Source: Candidatus Nanopelagicales bacterium (GTDB taxonomy: Bacteria; Actinomycetota; Actinomycetes; S36-B12; CAIYMF01). From it: a DNA stretch of 64,000 nt. The stretch spans positions 62,001-126,000 of the forward strand of contig JAFIHG010000050.1 of assembly GCA_017848795.1 (NCBI GenBank), read 5' to 3'. Numbering within the stretch: position 1 is the stretch's first letter; the number at the start of each line of letters is the position of its first letter. Of the stretch, positions 23,658 to 31,810 are shown in pieces. Position numbers and translations under genes: made by a program. The notes beneath the pieces are model-generated. The model saw only the letters and a program-made list of their open reading frames with translations, made no database searches and was not told the DNA's origin.

Positions 23658-24323
23658 ATGACGACCGACGCCGAGCCGCTGCCGCCCGGGGTACGCACCT
23701 ACTACCTGCGCCGCGGACGCCTGACGGCCGAGCACCGTGCACTCGTCGCGACCCTGCTCGCGCAGTACGGCCTTCCCGCGGGGCCGCTCGAGCCGGCCGA
23801 GCTCTTCGGCGGGCTCCCCGTCGCGCTGGAGATCGGGTTCGGGATGGGTGAGGCGACCGTCGCGATGGCGCAGCACGACCCGGGCACGGGCATCGTCGCG
23901 GTCGACGTGCACACCCCTGGCGTACTGCGCCTGCTGCGCGAGGTCCGCGCGCGGGGCCTTACCAACGTACGGGTCGCTCACGAGGACGCGCTGGCGCTGC
24001 TGCAGCAGCGGGTCCGCCCCGCGACCCTCGACGAGATCCGGGTCTACTTCCCGGACCCGTGGCCCAAGGCGAGGCACCACAAGCGTCGGCTGGTGCAGCC
24101 CGCGGTCCTCGCGCTGCTCGCCTCCCGGCTGCGGACCGGTGGCCGGTTGCACCTGGCCACGGACGTGGCGGCGTACGCGGCGGTGATGCGGAAGGTCAGC
24201 GCGGCCGAGCCGGCCCTGCGGCTGGTCGGCCACGACCGTGGTGCGCGGCCCCGGACCCGCTACGAGCATCGCGGTCGGGCGGCGCACCGCGCCGTCACCG
24301 ACCTGGTGCTGGCGCGCCGCTGA
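23658..24323 (+). CDS. trmB: tRNA (guanine-N7-)-methyltransferase
   Basis: This enzyme makes m7G46 in the variable loop of many tRNAs with S-adenosylmethionine. The 221-residue protein has the SAM-binding motif 'ALEIGFGMGEATVAMA', the substrate motif 'YFPDPWPKARHHKRRLVQ' and the C-terminal 'PRTRYEHRG', all TrmB signatures. The length is normal. It is divergent from the chemoreceptor gene across a 138-base spacer. The ATG start has no strong Shine-Dalgarno, so translation may be leaderless or weak. Confidence 0.93.
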   Translation: MTTDAEPLPPGVRTYYLRRGRLTAEHRALVATLLAQYGLPAGPLEPAELFGGLPVALEIGFGMGEATVAMAQHDPGTGIVAVDVHTPGVLRLLREVRARGLTNVRVAHEDALALLQQRVRPATLDEIRVYFPDPWPKARHHKRRLVQPAVLALLASRLRTGGRLHLATDVAAYAAVMRKVSAAEPALRLVGHDRGARPRTRYEHRGRAAHRAVTDLVLARR

Positions 24324-24341
24324 ACCCTCGCGCGCTGCGCG

Positions 24342-25202
24342 TCATCCGCCCCAGGGCTTCCACCCGTTGGCCAACCAGACCTTGTACGCGACCCGGTCCT
24401 GCTCGGGGCAGCTCGCGCGCTCCGGGCTCGGCGCGTAGGCACGACCGCCGTACCCGCGCCACAGCGTCATCGTCATCTGCCAGCAGCCGCGCCAGAGCCC
24501 GTTCGAGGAGACCACGTCGCACCGGCCGTTGCTCTCCCGCCACACGATCATCCGGGCGTGCGGCGAGTTGCGCCAGGCTCGCAGCGACACCCGCTCCCGC
24601 GCCGACCGGTGCGAGCGCGCGGCAGGCGTGAGCGTCACGTCGGCGACCCCGCGCGACCGGCTCGCCGCCTTGCGCTGGCGCTTCTGGGCCTTGCGCGCTG
24701 CCTTCCGCTGGGCCTTGCGCTCTGCCTTGCGCTGGGCCTTCCGCTGAGCCTTGCGCTCTGCCTTCCGCTGGGCCTTCCGCTGGGCCTTCCGTTCTGCCTT
24801 CCGTTGGGCCTTCCGCTCTGCTGCGCGCTTGCGTGCCTGCTCAGCGGGGTCGGCCGCCGTGACACCGACGACCGGCGCTGCGGCAGGCGCGCTCGTGGCG
24901 GGACCGGGCCGGGCGGGGATACGGCGCATGTCACGCGAAGCCGCGTCGTCGACCCGCCGGTCCGGTGACGCCCCATCGGAGACGACGTACGGCAGGTGCG
25001 CCGACATCGCCGCCGCCCCGTACGCCGGCGCGGACGGCTCGCCCGGCGCCGGCTCGCTCACCAGCAACGCGCCGCCGAGTGCCAGGACCGCGGTGCCGGC
25101 GAGCAGGACCGTGCCGCCGCGTCGCCGCCGCCCGGCGCGCTGCGTACCGCTGTCGCCCTGATCACGGGCATGGCTGTATTCGGAAGTCGACGAGGTCGAC
25201 AT
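24342..25202 (-). CDS. Secreted lysozyme-like protein with Arg/Lys-rich repeat
   Basis: This 286-residue protein has an N-terminal membrane/signal segment ('GGTVLLAGTAVLALGGALLV') and a low-complexity Pro/Ala region. A strongly basic repeat of four-residue units (RKAQ/RKAE, residues 129-172) follows. The C-terminal domain contains 'RMIVWRESNGRCDVVSSNGLW', 'GCWQMTMTLWRGYGG' and 'ASCPEQDRVAYKVWLANGW'. The Glu in 'WRESNG', the paired Cys and the last Trp-rich segment resemble the transglycosylase/Rpf-like fold of actinobacterial wall enzymes. The basic arm could bind the anionic wall. The gene ends 18 bases from trmB in convergent orientation. Confidence 0.65.
   Translation of the reverse strand: MSTSSTSEYSHARDQGDSGTQRAGRRRRGGTVLLAGTAVLALGGALLVSEPAPGEPSAPAYGAAAMSAHLPYVVSDGASPDRRVDDAASRDMRRIPARPGPATSAPAAAPVVGVTAADPAEQARKRAAERKAQRKAERKAQRKAQRKAERKAQRKAQRKAERKAQRKAARKAQKRQRKAASRSRGVADVTLTPAARSHRSARERVSLRAWRNSPHARMIVWRESNGRCDVVSSNGLWRGCWQMTMTLWRGYGGRAYAPSPERASCPEQDRVAYKVWLANGWKPWGG
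24687..24818 (-). repeat. 12-bp tandem repeat, 11 units
   Basis: Eleven tandem 12-bp units encode four-residue blocks of the form (E/Q/A)RKA in the secreted lysozyme-like gene. The first residue changes in the order E Q E Q Q E Q Q E Q A. On the + strand the unit reads roughly GCCTTCCGCTGG. Units differ by a few bases, so this is an aged repeat, not a recent expansion, but copy number could still vary between strains. Confidence 0.85.
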
Positions 25203-25649
25203 CTGCTACCTCCGCCACGCCTGCGAAGTGAGCTGTCGGGTTGGGCCGGTGAGGTCTGGCCCGTCGCGCACTGCGCGCGACTTCACCCCGAGGACACGGC
25301 TGGCCGCCGCGCCCGGAAGTGGGTCCTCCGCTCCCGTCCTGACTCGTCCCACGGCCGGGGACGGGACTCGGCGAGCCGACCGTGGCGGCGCCTGCTTCCC
25401 CACAGGGCCGCCAGCGACGCTAGCCCACCGGCGGGACGGCGGCGACGAGAGTGCGCCGATTCCCCGGATCCATCGCCCGGTGGGCTACGTTGCGTATCTG
25501 TACGCCTACAGACTGTCCATAGGGAGGAGGGCTGCTCGGTCGCCGGCAGGAGGCGCGCCGACCTCGATAGCGCTGACGGGTGACGGCCGGGACGTCGTCA
25601 CCCGCGTAGCGCACTCAAGGGTTGACAGCCACCGCCGAAACCCACCGGC
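25203..25649. other. Intergenic region, 447 bases
   Basis: This region lies between the divergent lysozyme-like gene and the small Cys-rich gene. A rightward frame from 25,228 stays open, but its Arg/Pro/Gly-rich product has no domain-like pattern and I treat it as chance. It likely holds promoters for both sides. A TTGACA lies at 25,622-25,627 without a good matching -10 element. An AGGGAGGAGGG purine run near 25,521 is not followed by a clear start codon. No riboswitch could be recognised. Confidence 0.4.
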
Positions 25650-25874
25650 ATGAAGCCCAACGGACCCGAGGCGGTCGTCAGGTCGATGCTCGCCGCCGTC
25701 CACCGGCGCGACCACGGCCACGCCGACGGCTGCTGCCGGCCGCACCAGGTCGAGGTGATCCATCTCGGGAGCGCCTCGATCGCGGTCTGCCACGACTGCG
25801 GCTTCGAGTCCGAGTTCCTCTCGATGCGCGACTGCGAGCGGACCGCCGGGGACCACCGCATGGCGACCGCCTGA
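25650..25874 (+). CDS. Small Cys/His-rich protein, unknown function
   Basis: This 74-residue ORF precedes the SipW-type cluster. It carries a possible zinc-ribbon: 'HADGCCRPHQ', then 'AVCHDCGFESEF' and 'RDCERTAGDH'. The start ATG has no clear Shine-Dalgarno. The codon use looks coding and the Cys spacing is protein-like. It may be a small regulator or an unrelated hypothetical. It is not long enough for a firm family call. Confidence 0.5.
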   Translation: MKPNGPEAVVRSMLAAVHRRDHGHADGCCRPHQVEVIHLGSASIAVCHDCGFESEFLSMRDCERTAGDHRMATA

Positions 25875-25972
25875 CCCCGACCCCGCCGGAGCGCCGGGCT
25901 CAAGTTCCGAGCCCGACCTGCCGACCTACAACCAAGCGACCAGACCACCCACGATCAGACCGGGAGACCCTG

Positions 25973-26662
25973 ATGGACGACCTGCTGCTGGAGTACGAGG
26001 GCAGCAAGCCCGCCACGCCGAAGGAGCGTGAGCGCCGCCGGCGGCTGGCCGCGACCGTGACGATCTGCGGACTGGCGTTCGTCGGCATCGGACAGCTGTC
26101 CACCGGCGCCTGGTTCACCGACACCGGCACCTCCAACATGGAGTTCGCCACGGGTGACGTGCAGGTCTCGCTGAACTCCGATCCGGCGTTCGTCGCGAGC
26201 GGAGCCAACACCCGCACCCTCGTGCTGAACAACATCACCAAGATGGCCCCCGGTGACACGGAGTACCAACCGGTCCAGGTCAGCAACGCCGGAAGCCTGA
26301 AACTGCGGTACGCGGTGACCGGTATCACCGTCGACACCACGCCCGGCCCGAACGGCGGTGGGCTGCTCTCCAACGCGCTGGACTACAAGATCTACGCCGT
26401 CAACAACGCGGGCGCCTGCGCCACCGGCGTGAGCTCGCAGCCGCTGCTCGCCAGCACGCAGATCGGCACCACGGAGACCGAGCTCGTCGGCAAGAAGGCG
26501 ACCGGCGTCGACAGCGGCGACCGTGAGCTGACCGCCGGCACGAACGAGTGGCTCTGCGTCGTCGCCTCGCTCGACGGACCCGGCACCGGCAACAGCTACG
26601 CCAAGGCCAAGTCCGACGTCACGCTCACCTTCTACGCCGAGCAGACCAAGAACAACCCGTGA
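25973..26662 (+). CDS. TasA/camelysin-like secreted surface protein (SipW substrate type)
   Basis: This 229-residue protein has a charged N-terminus with 'PKERERRRRLA', a hydrophobic signal helix ('TVTICGLAFVGIGQLSTGAWF') and just after it 'TDTGTSNMEFATGDVQV', the pattern of SipW-dependent signal peptides. The mature part is a beta-rich domain ('YQPVQVSNAGSLKLRYAVTG', 'LKYKI'-type strands and a final 'SDVTLTFYAEQ') like TasA/CalY, which form surface fibres in Bacillus. Two Cys in the second half could pair. The next gene encodes an ER-type signal peptidase. A GGGAG lies 5' of the ATG. Fibre formation is an inference from family and context. Confidence 0.78.
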   Translation: MDDLLLEYEGSKPATPKERERRRRLAATVTICGLAFVGIGQLSTGAWFTDTGTSNMEFATGDVQVSLNSDPAFVASGANTRTLVLNNITKMAPGDTEYQPVQVSNAGSLKLRYAVTGITVDTTPGPNGGGLLSNALDYKIYAVNNAGACATGVSSQPLLASTQIGTTETELVGKKATGVDSGDRELTAGTNEWLCVVASLDGPGTGNSYAKAKSDVTLTFYAEQTKNNP

Positions 26663-26699
26663 ACCACGACCCGCACAACTAGCACGACCCCGCACCACT

Positions 26700-26719
26700 C
26701 CCGGGCGGTACCGCCCGGG
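26700..26719 (+). terminator. Perfect palindrome between the TasA-like and signal peptidase genes
   Basis: CCCGGGCGGTACCGCCCGGG is a perfect 20-base palindrome in the 86-base gap between two genes of one cluster. There is no T-run. It could be a partial terminator or an mRNA-stabilising hairpin that lets the abundant surface protein be made in excess over its peptidase. Confidence 0.55.
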
Positions 26720-26748
26720 CAGCGACCCTGACCTCCAGGAAGGGTGCC

Positions 26749-27561
26749 ATGGCAACGACGACGGTCGAACGGGCCGACCCGGACTCCGCGGAGTCCGCGG
26801 TGCCGCCCGAGCGACGCGCACGGCCCCGCCCGGGGCGGCTGTCCCGCAGCCGCCACCGGGCGATGCGTGCGTTGCGACGTACGACCGGGCGCAAGCTCGC
26901 GTTCCGGCTCGTCATGCTGCTGTTCATCGGGCTGATCGCGGCGTCGTACGCGGTCCCGCTCTGGTTCCAGCTGCAAGGCGACAAGCTGCTGATCGTCACC
27001 TCGGGGTCCATGGAGCCGCAGATACCCACCGGCTCCGCGGTCGTCGTCCACCCGATCAGCTCCCCCGCCGAGCTGCGGGTCGGTCAGGTGGTCTCGTTCT
27101 GGCCGCTGGACAAGCCCGAGATGCTGACGCACCGGATCATCGCGCTCAAGCACGTCGAGCGCCGGGACAAGGACAACGCGACGATCCGGGACGCGTCGGG
27201 ACGACCGATCACCGACCCGTACATCCAGACGGCGGGCGACAACAACCGGCCCGACGAGTTCGGCAATCCGCAACCGGACCCGAACCTCACCCCGGTCGGG
27301 CAGGTCCGCGGCATCGTCCGCGACGTGCACGCCGGATGGGGCTACCTGCTCGCCTTCGCGCACTCGGGGCAAGGGCGGTTCCTGCTGTTCGTCCCACCGC
27401 TGCTGCTGCTGCTCGGCGCCGAACTGATGTCACGCGTGCCCGAACGCTGGTCGGCGGCCAACTGGAACAAGACGCTGATCGCGATCCGCAACCGGGACAG
27501 TGCGCGCGGGGGGCCGCTCGCGCGCTCCGAGTCGAAGACCGACCATGAGCTCGACGAGTAG
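26749..27561 (+). CDS. Signal peptidase I, SipW/ER type
   Basis: This membrane protease of 270 residues removes signal peptides. The basic N-terminus is followed by a membrane helix ('LAFRLVMLLFIGLIAASYAV'). 'IVTSGSMEPQIPTGSAVVV' carries the catalytic Ser87. 'EMLTHRIIALK' carries His128, where the usual bacterial enzyme has Lys, so this is the SipW/ER-type form. 'TAGDNNRPDEF' provides the conserved Asp. A second membrane helix is near the C-terminus ('FLLFVPPLLLLLGAEL'). The ATG follows AGGAAGG. Its likely substrates are the two neighbouring proteins, which share the SipW-type signal pattern. Confidence 0.9.
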   Translation: MATTTVERADPDSAESAVPPERRARPRPGRLSRSRHRAMRALRRTTGRKLAFRLVMLLFIGLIAASYAVPLWFQLQGDKLLIVTSGSMEPQIPTGSAVVVHPISSPAELRVGQVVSFWPLDKPEMLTHRIIALKHVERRDKDNATIRDASGRPITDPYIQTAGDNNRPDEFGNPQPDPNLTPVGQVRGIVRDVHAGWGYLLAFAHSGQGRFLLFVPPLLLLLGAELMSRVPERWSAANWNKTLIAIRNRDSARGGPLARSESKTDHELDE

Positions 27562-28447
27562 TCGCAGTTCCCGGCGCTCGCTCGCCGTCGTCGCCCTCGG
27601 GGCGACGGCGGCTTTCGCCGTGGCCTGCGTCCCGGCCGCGCTCGGCACCACCGGCGCGTTCTTCACCTCGAACGGCACCGCCGCCCTGAGCATCGGCACG
27701 GCCGCGGCCTGCGCGCACGGCCCGGACGCGCCGTACGCCGCGACCCTCGCGGGCAGCGCTCCGACGCCCACCTTCTGGTGGCGGTTCGCAGAACCGCCGG
27801 GAGCGAGCACGGTCGCCGACGCGACCGGCGCCGGCAACACCGGAAACATCGCAGGTACCGCACCCGCCACCGGGGTCGAGCTGGGCGCGCCCGGGCTGGT
27901 GCAGTGCGACGCCACCGGCGCGCTGGCACAGCACGCCTCCCCCGCCGGGACCGGGTTCGTCGCGTTGCCGACCCAGCGCACCCGACCTGGAGAGATCACC
28001 GTGGCGCTCTGGGTCCGGGCCCAGCCCGGCGCCACCGGCGGCCTCGTCGCGTTCGGCGACGCTGCGACCGGTCCGTCGGGTGCCACCGACCTCGTGCTCG
28101 GCCTCGACGCCAGCAGTCGGGCGGCGTTCACGGTGCGGACGACGACCGGAGCGCAGACCGTACGCAGCTCGGTGATCGACGACGTGAGCGACGGAGACCC
28201 GCACCTGATCGTCGCGTCGCTCAGAGCGACAGGGGGCGGCGAGCGGGCCGCCTCGCTCTACGTCGACGGTACCCAGGTCGACACCGCCGGCGGGCTCACC
28301 CTCGCCCCCGCGATCGACGGCTACTGGCAGACCGGGGGCGGGGACGGCGACGCGGCCGCGGCGGTGATCGACGAGCTGGCGGTGTGGGAGGGGGGTGTCC
28401 TCACGCCCGCCGAGATCGAGAGCCTGTACCGGGCGGACCACTGGTGA
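27545..28447 (+). CDS. Secreted LamG/concanavalin-like protein, probable SipW substrate
   Basis: This 300-residue protein starts at the ATG overlapping the signal peptidase 3' end by 17 bases. The N-terminus ('SLAVVALGATAAFAVACVPAALG') followed by 'TTGAFFTSNGTAALSIGTA' mirrors the signal and cut region of the TasA-like protein two genes upstream. The mature part has the LamG-like sandwich pattern: 'TFWWRFAEPPGAS', 'ITVALWVRAQPGATGGLVAFG', 'AASLYVDGTQVDTAGGL', 'VIDELAVWEGGVLTPAEIESLY'. These domains usually bind sugars or proteins. It may be a minor component or anchor of the surface structure. Confidence 0.78.
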   Translation: MSSTSSRSSRRSLAVVALGATAAFAVACVPAALGTTGAFFTSNGTAALSIGTAAACAHGPDAPYAATLAGSAPTPTFWWRFAEPPGASTVADATGAGNTGNIAGTAPATGVELGAPGLVQCDATGALAQHASPAGTGFVALPTQRTRPGEITVALWVRAQPGATGGLVAFGDAATGPSGATDLVLGLDASSRAAFTVRTTTGAQTVRSSVIDDVSDGDPHLIVASLRATGGGERAASLYVDGTQVDTAGGLTLAPAIDGYWQTGGGDGDAAAAVIDELAVWEGGVLTPAEIESLYRADHW

Positions 28448-28544
28448 CGCCGACGGAGCCTCAAGGCCTGCGGGCCGATGCCGATCCAGATAGGGGTACG
28501 GCATCGGCCCTCCGATGCGGCGGAACGGCGCGGAAGGAGGCGTC

Positions 28545-30704
28545 ATGCGGCGACGGCGATCGCTCACGACCACCTTCGCGCTGGTGAGCCTCGTCGCGAT
28601 GACCGCGCTAGGCACCGCGCTCGTCGCCCTCGTGTCGCAGATGATCAAGCAGCAGTCGCTCGACGACGCGGTCCGTACGGCGGTGGCCTACGCCCGGGCG
28701 GGCATCGAGGAGAAGATCCCGAAGGACCAGCTCAAGAAGGAACAGCTGTCGCCGGCCACGATCAAGGGGCTGCAGGCCCTTACGCAGTCCGAAGGCACCG
28801 GCATCCACCTGGACGACACCCTGCTCGCCGTGCGCCTGTGGGGCATCTCGGGCACGCAGCTCTTCGACACGTCGACCTGTGCCACCGGCTCTGTCTGCAC
28901 CACGGCGGGTTTCCCCGACGGGACCCGACTGGACCGGGCGCTTCGCGGTCAGCTCGAGGCCACAGCCGCCCTGGCGAGCGACGTGCGTCCCGACAGCGGC
29001 CCGGAGAGCAACCCGGAGGGCAGCGCCGCCGCGATGAGCGCGACCGACCGCGACATCGGGTCGCAGGTGCGCACCGTGCTCGATGTCTACGTCCCGGTCC
29101 GCGGCGAGGGGGCCACCGGCATCGGGGTCATCGAGGTCGTCCTGAACTACGACAAGGCGGCGGCCGCGACCGGCGAAGCCGTGCGCAACGTGGCGATGCT
29201 GGTGCTCGGTGGGCTCGCTCTGGTCTGGTTGCTGCTGTTCCGCACGGTCCGCAACGCCAGCAAGCGACTTCGGCAGTCCGCCGCGGAGAACGCCCGGCTC
29301 GCGCTGCTCGACCCGCTCACCGGCCTGCCGAACCGCCGGCTGCTCTCCGAACGGCTCGAGCGCGCGGTCGGGGAGGCACTCGACGAGGACATGCACGTCG
29401 GGCTGCTGCTGCTGGACATCGACCGCTTCAAGGAGATCAACGACTCCCTCGGTCACGACCGTGGCGACCTGCTGCTCATCGAGGTGGCACGCCGGCTGCA
29501 GGAGGTGGTGCGCGAGACGGACACGGTCGCCCGGCTCGGCGGTGACGAGTTCGCGGTGCTGCTGCCGACGGTACGAAGCGTCGAGGATGCAACCGTCCTC
29601 GCCGAGCGTGTCATCGCCGTGTTCGCCGAGCCGTACGAGATCGACGGGCTGGTGCTCCACGTCGAGACCTCCCTGGGCCTGGCGCTGCTACCGGACCATG
29701 CGCAGGACGTCACCTCGCTGTTCAAACGCGCGGACGTCGCGATGTACGACGCGAAGGCGGCGCGCCGGGGGCTGTCCATCTACTCCGCGGAGGGCGACGC
29801 GAGCTCGCCCGCCAAGCTGCTGCTGCTGGGCGACCTGCGCAAGGCGCTCGACTCGCAGGACCAGCTCTCGGTGCACTACCAGCCCAAGCTGGACCTGCAC
29901 ACCGGGGCGGTCGCCGGGCTCGAGGCGCTGCTGCGCTGGAACCATCCGGTGCGCGGGCTGATCCCGCCCGGCGAGTTCATCCCGCTGGCCGAGCAGACCG
30001 GGCTGGTGCACACCCTCACGCGACGGGTCCTCGAGATGGTGCTGGTGCAGCTGCGGGAATGGCGCCGGCTCGGCTGGGACATCCAGGTCGCGGTGAACCT
30101 GTCCGCACTCAACCTCGCCGAGCCCGACCTGGACGAGCGGGTCGCCGACCTGCTGGCCGAGTACGACGTGCCCGCCCACCTGCTCGAGTTCGAGATCACC
30201 GAGTCCGCCATCGTCCAGGACCCCGAGCGCGCGGCAGCCACCCTGGCGCGGATCGCCGCAATGGGGTCGACGATCGCCCTCGACGACTTCGGCATCGGCA
30301 ACACCTCGATCAGCCAGCTGCGCGACCTGCCGATCGACACCCTCAAGATCGACCGGTCCTTCGTCACCGACATGTCCGACGGTGGCGAGATCCTGGTCAA
30401 GGTGGTCACCGACCTGGCGCACGAGTTCCGGATGGTCGCCGTCGCCGAAGGCGTCGAGCAGCCCGAGGTCGCCGACCAGCTGCGCCGGCTCGGCTGCGAT
30501 CTGGCGCAGGGTTTCCTCTACGCCCGACCGGTTCCCGCCGACCAGCTCTCGGAGGTGCTCGCCGCGCTCGGCGTCCGGCTGCCCGGGCTCACGGTGCCGC
30601 TGCCCGCGCCGGTCGACGAGCCCGCGTCCGACGACCTCGACGAGACGCTGCGCCCCGAGCTGGACGAACCGGCCGCAGCCGGGTTCAGCCCTTCACGACC
30701 TTGA
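28545..30704 (+). CDS. Membrane GGDEF-EAL protein (c-di-GMP turnover)
   Basis: This 719-residue protein has two membrane helices (near residues 8-31 and 205-230) framing an outer sensor domain. It is followed by a GGDEF cyclase domain ('ARLGGDEFAVLLP', with a preceding RETD inhibitory site) and an EAL phosphodiesterase domain ('LEALLRWNHP', 'EFEITESAIV', 'LDDFGIGNTS', 'LKIDRSFV', 'VAEGVEQPEV'). Both active sites look intact, so it could make and break c-di-GMP; direction cannot be told. The ATG at 28545 is chosen for its GGAAGGAGG. It lies just after the SipW cluster, so it may control that cluster. Its 3' end overlaps the convergent transpeptidase gene by 20 bases. Confidence 0.92.
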   Translation: MRRRRSLTTTFALVSLVAMTALGTALVALVSQMIKQQSLDDAVRTAVAYARAGIEEKIPKDQLKKEQLSPATIKGLQALTQSEGTGIHLDDTLLAVRLWGISGTQLFDTSTCATGSVCTTAGFPDGTRLDRALRGQLEATAALASDVRPDSGPESNPEGSAAAMSATDRDIGSQVRTVLDVYVPVRGEGATGIGVIEVVLNYDKAAAATGEAVRNVAMLVLGGLALVWLLLFRTVRNASKRLRQSAAENARLALLDPLTGLPNRRLLSERLERAVGEALDEDMHVGLLLLDIDRFKEINDSLGHDRGDLLLIEVARRLQEVVRETDTVARLGGDEFAVLLPTVRSVEDATVLAERVIAVFAEPYEIDGLVLHVETSLGLALLPDHAQDVTSLFKRADVAMYDAKAARRGLSIYSAEGDASSPAKLLLLGDLRKALDSQDQLSVHYQPKLDLHTGAVAGLEALLRWNHPVRGLIPPGEFIPLAEQTGLVHTLTRRVLEMVLVQLREWRRLGWDIQVAVNLSALNLAEPDLDERVADLLAEYDVPAHLLEFEITESAIVQDPERAAATLARIAAMGSTIALDDFGIGNTSISQLRDLPIDTLKIDRSFVTDMSDGGEILVKVVTDLAHEFRMVAVAEGVEQPEVADQLRRLGCDLAQGFLYARPVPADQLSEVLAALGVRLPGLTVPLPAPVDEPASDDLDETLRPELDEPAAAGFSPSRP

Positions 30705-31722
30705 GCGCAGACTTGGCCAGCCAGTCCTTCCACGGCACGTTCCACGGTCCGCCGAGCCCGTTCGTCCACTCCATCGGGCGTCCGGTGTTCTTGGTGACGA
30801 CCGGGTCGCCCAGCATCACGTTGTCGTAGTACCACTTCGCGTCGTTCACGAACAGGTTCACGCAGCCGTGGGAACCGTTCCACCGGCCGATCCGCCCGTA
30901 CGCCCACGGGGCTCCGTGGATGTACTCCCCGGTCGGGGTGATCTGCACCGAGTACGGCGACATCACGTCGTACCCCAGACCCTGGTTCACCATCCGCTTC
31001 ACGACGTACTTGTTCGTCGCGACCTTGATCCCGGAGCGGGTGAGGAAGCCGGGCTTGCCCATCGACACCGGGATCGTGCGGACCTTCTTGCCGGTCCGGC
31101 GCACCACCATCTGGTGGGTGTTGTCGTTGATGCGGGCGACGAACGCGCGTGCGGTCTTGAACGAGACGGTGCGCGTCGTCGCCTTGTTCCCCACGACGAG
31201 CTTGCGCTTCTTGGCACCGTTGCGTGCGAGGACCGTGCCGGACAGGTCGGCGGCGAGTGTGATACGCGACTTCGCCGGCCAGAACCCGTGGCGGGGCCGG
31301 AAGATGACGGTGTCACTGGCGCGCCACGACCACGCCCCGACCACCGGGGTGCCGTCCGCCGTCACCCGCAGCCGGCGCTCCACCGTGCCCCTGCGCTTGA
31401 CCGGCTCGCCGAACCGCACGATCAGCGGGTAGGCGATGCCGACGGTCGGCGCCTTCTTCGCCGCCGGCTCGACGGTCATCCAAGTGCGGGTGCGGCGGAT
31501 CCTGGGGTCCTTCGTGGGCTCGCCCTTCGGCTCACCCGGGGCGGCGTTCGTCGCGGCGTGCGCCGGGACGACGACGCCCGGTGCCTCCGGTGCCGCCACC
31601 GCCACCGTGCGCTCGCCGGAGTCCGCGCGCTCCGAGAGCACCGCGGGCGTGATCACCGCCGCCGCGACCGCCACCGCTCCGGCCGTGACGACCACGGCGG
31701 TACGTGCACCGACTCCCGACAT
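30685..31722 (-). CDS. L,D-transpeptidase, YkuD type with Ig-like domain
   Basis: This 345-residue secreted wall enzyme forms 3-3 cross-links in peptidoglycan. The N-terminal hydrophobic segment ('TAVVVTAGAVAVAAAVITPAV') and Ala/Pro-rich linker lead to an Ig-like domain ('GIAYPLIVRFGEPVKRRGT', 'WSWRASDTVIFRPRHGFW') as in mycobacterial LdtMt2. The YkuD domain follows, with 'EYIHGAPWAYGRIGRW' and the catalytic 'NGSHGCVNL'. The motif is complete (His..Ser-His-Gly-Cys). The 3' end overlaps the GGDEF-EAL gene in the convergent direction. Confidence 0.92.
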   Translation of the reverse strand: MSGVGARTAVVVTAGAVAVAAAVITPAVLSERADSGERTVAVAAPEAPGVVVPAHAATNAAPGEPKGEPTKDPRIRRTRTWMTVEPAAKKAPTVGIAYPLIVRFGEPVKRRGTVERRLRVTADGTPVVGAWSWRASDTVIFRPRHGFWPAKSRITLAADLSGTVLARNGAKKRKLVVGNKATTRTVSFKTARAFVARINDNTHQMVVRRTGKKVRTIPVSMGKPGFLTRSGIKVATNKYVVKRMVNQGLGYDVMSPYSVQITPTGEYIHGAPWAYGRIGRWNGSHGCVNLFVNDAKWYYDNVMLGDPVVTKNTGRPMEWTNGLGGPWNVPWKDWLAKSALKVVKG

Positions 31723-31810
31723 CGCTGCCTCCCCTGTTCCCGTCCACGTTAGGTGACGGGACGTCGTCCGACTGCTCGGACGTACGCCCGATCGGCCTAG
31801 ACCTTTCGGC

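Noticed and set aside
24687-24818. CRISPR-like or DNA-level satellite repeat
   Set aside because: The 12-bp period encodes a four-residue repeat inside one ORF. There are no spacers and no Cas genes.
25228-25653. 142-codon ORF in the intergenic region before the SipW cluster
   Set aside because: The product is Arg/Pro/Gly-rich with no domain, no good start signal and no matching codon pattern. Treated as a chance open frame.
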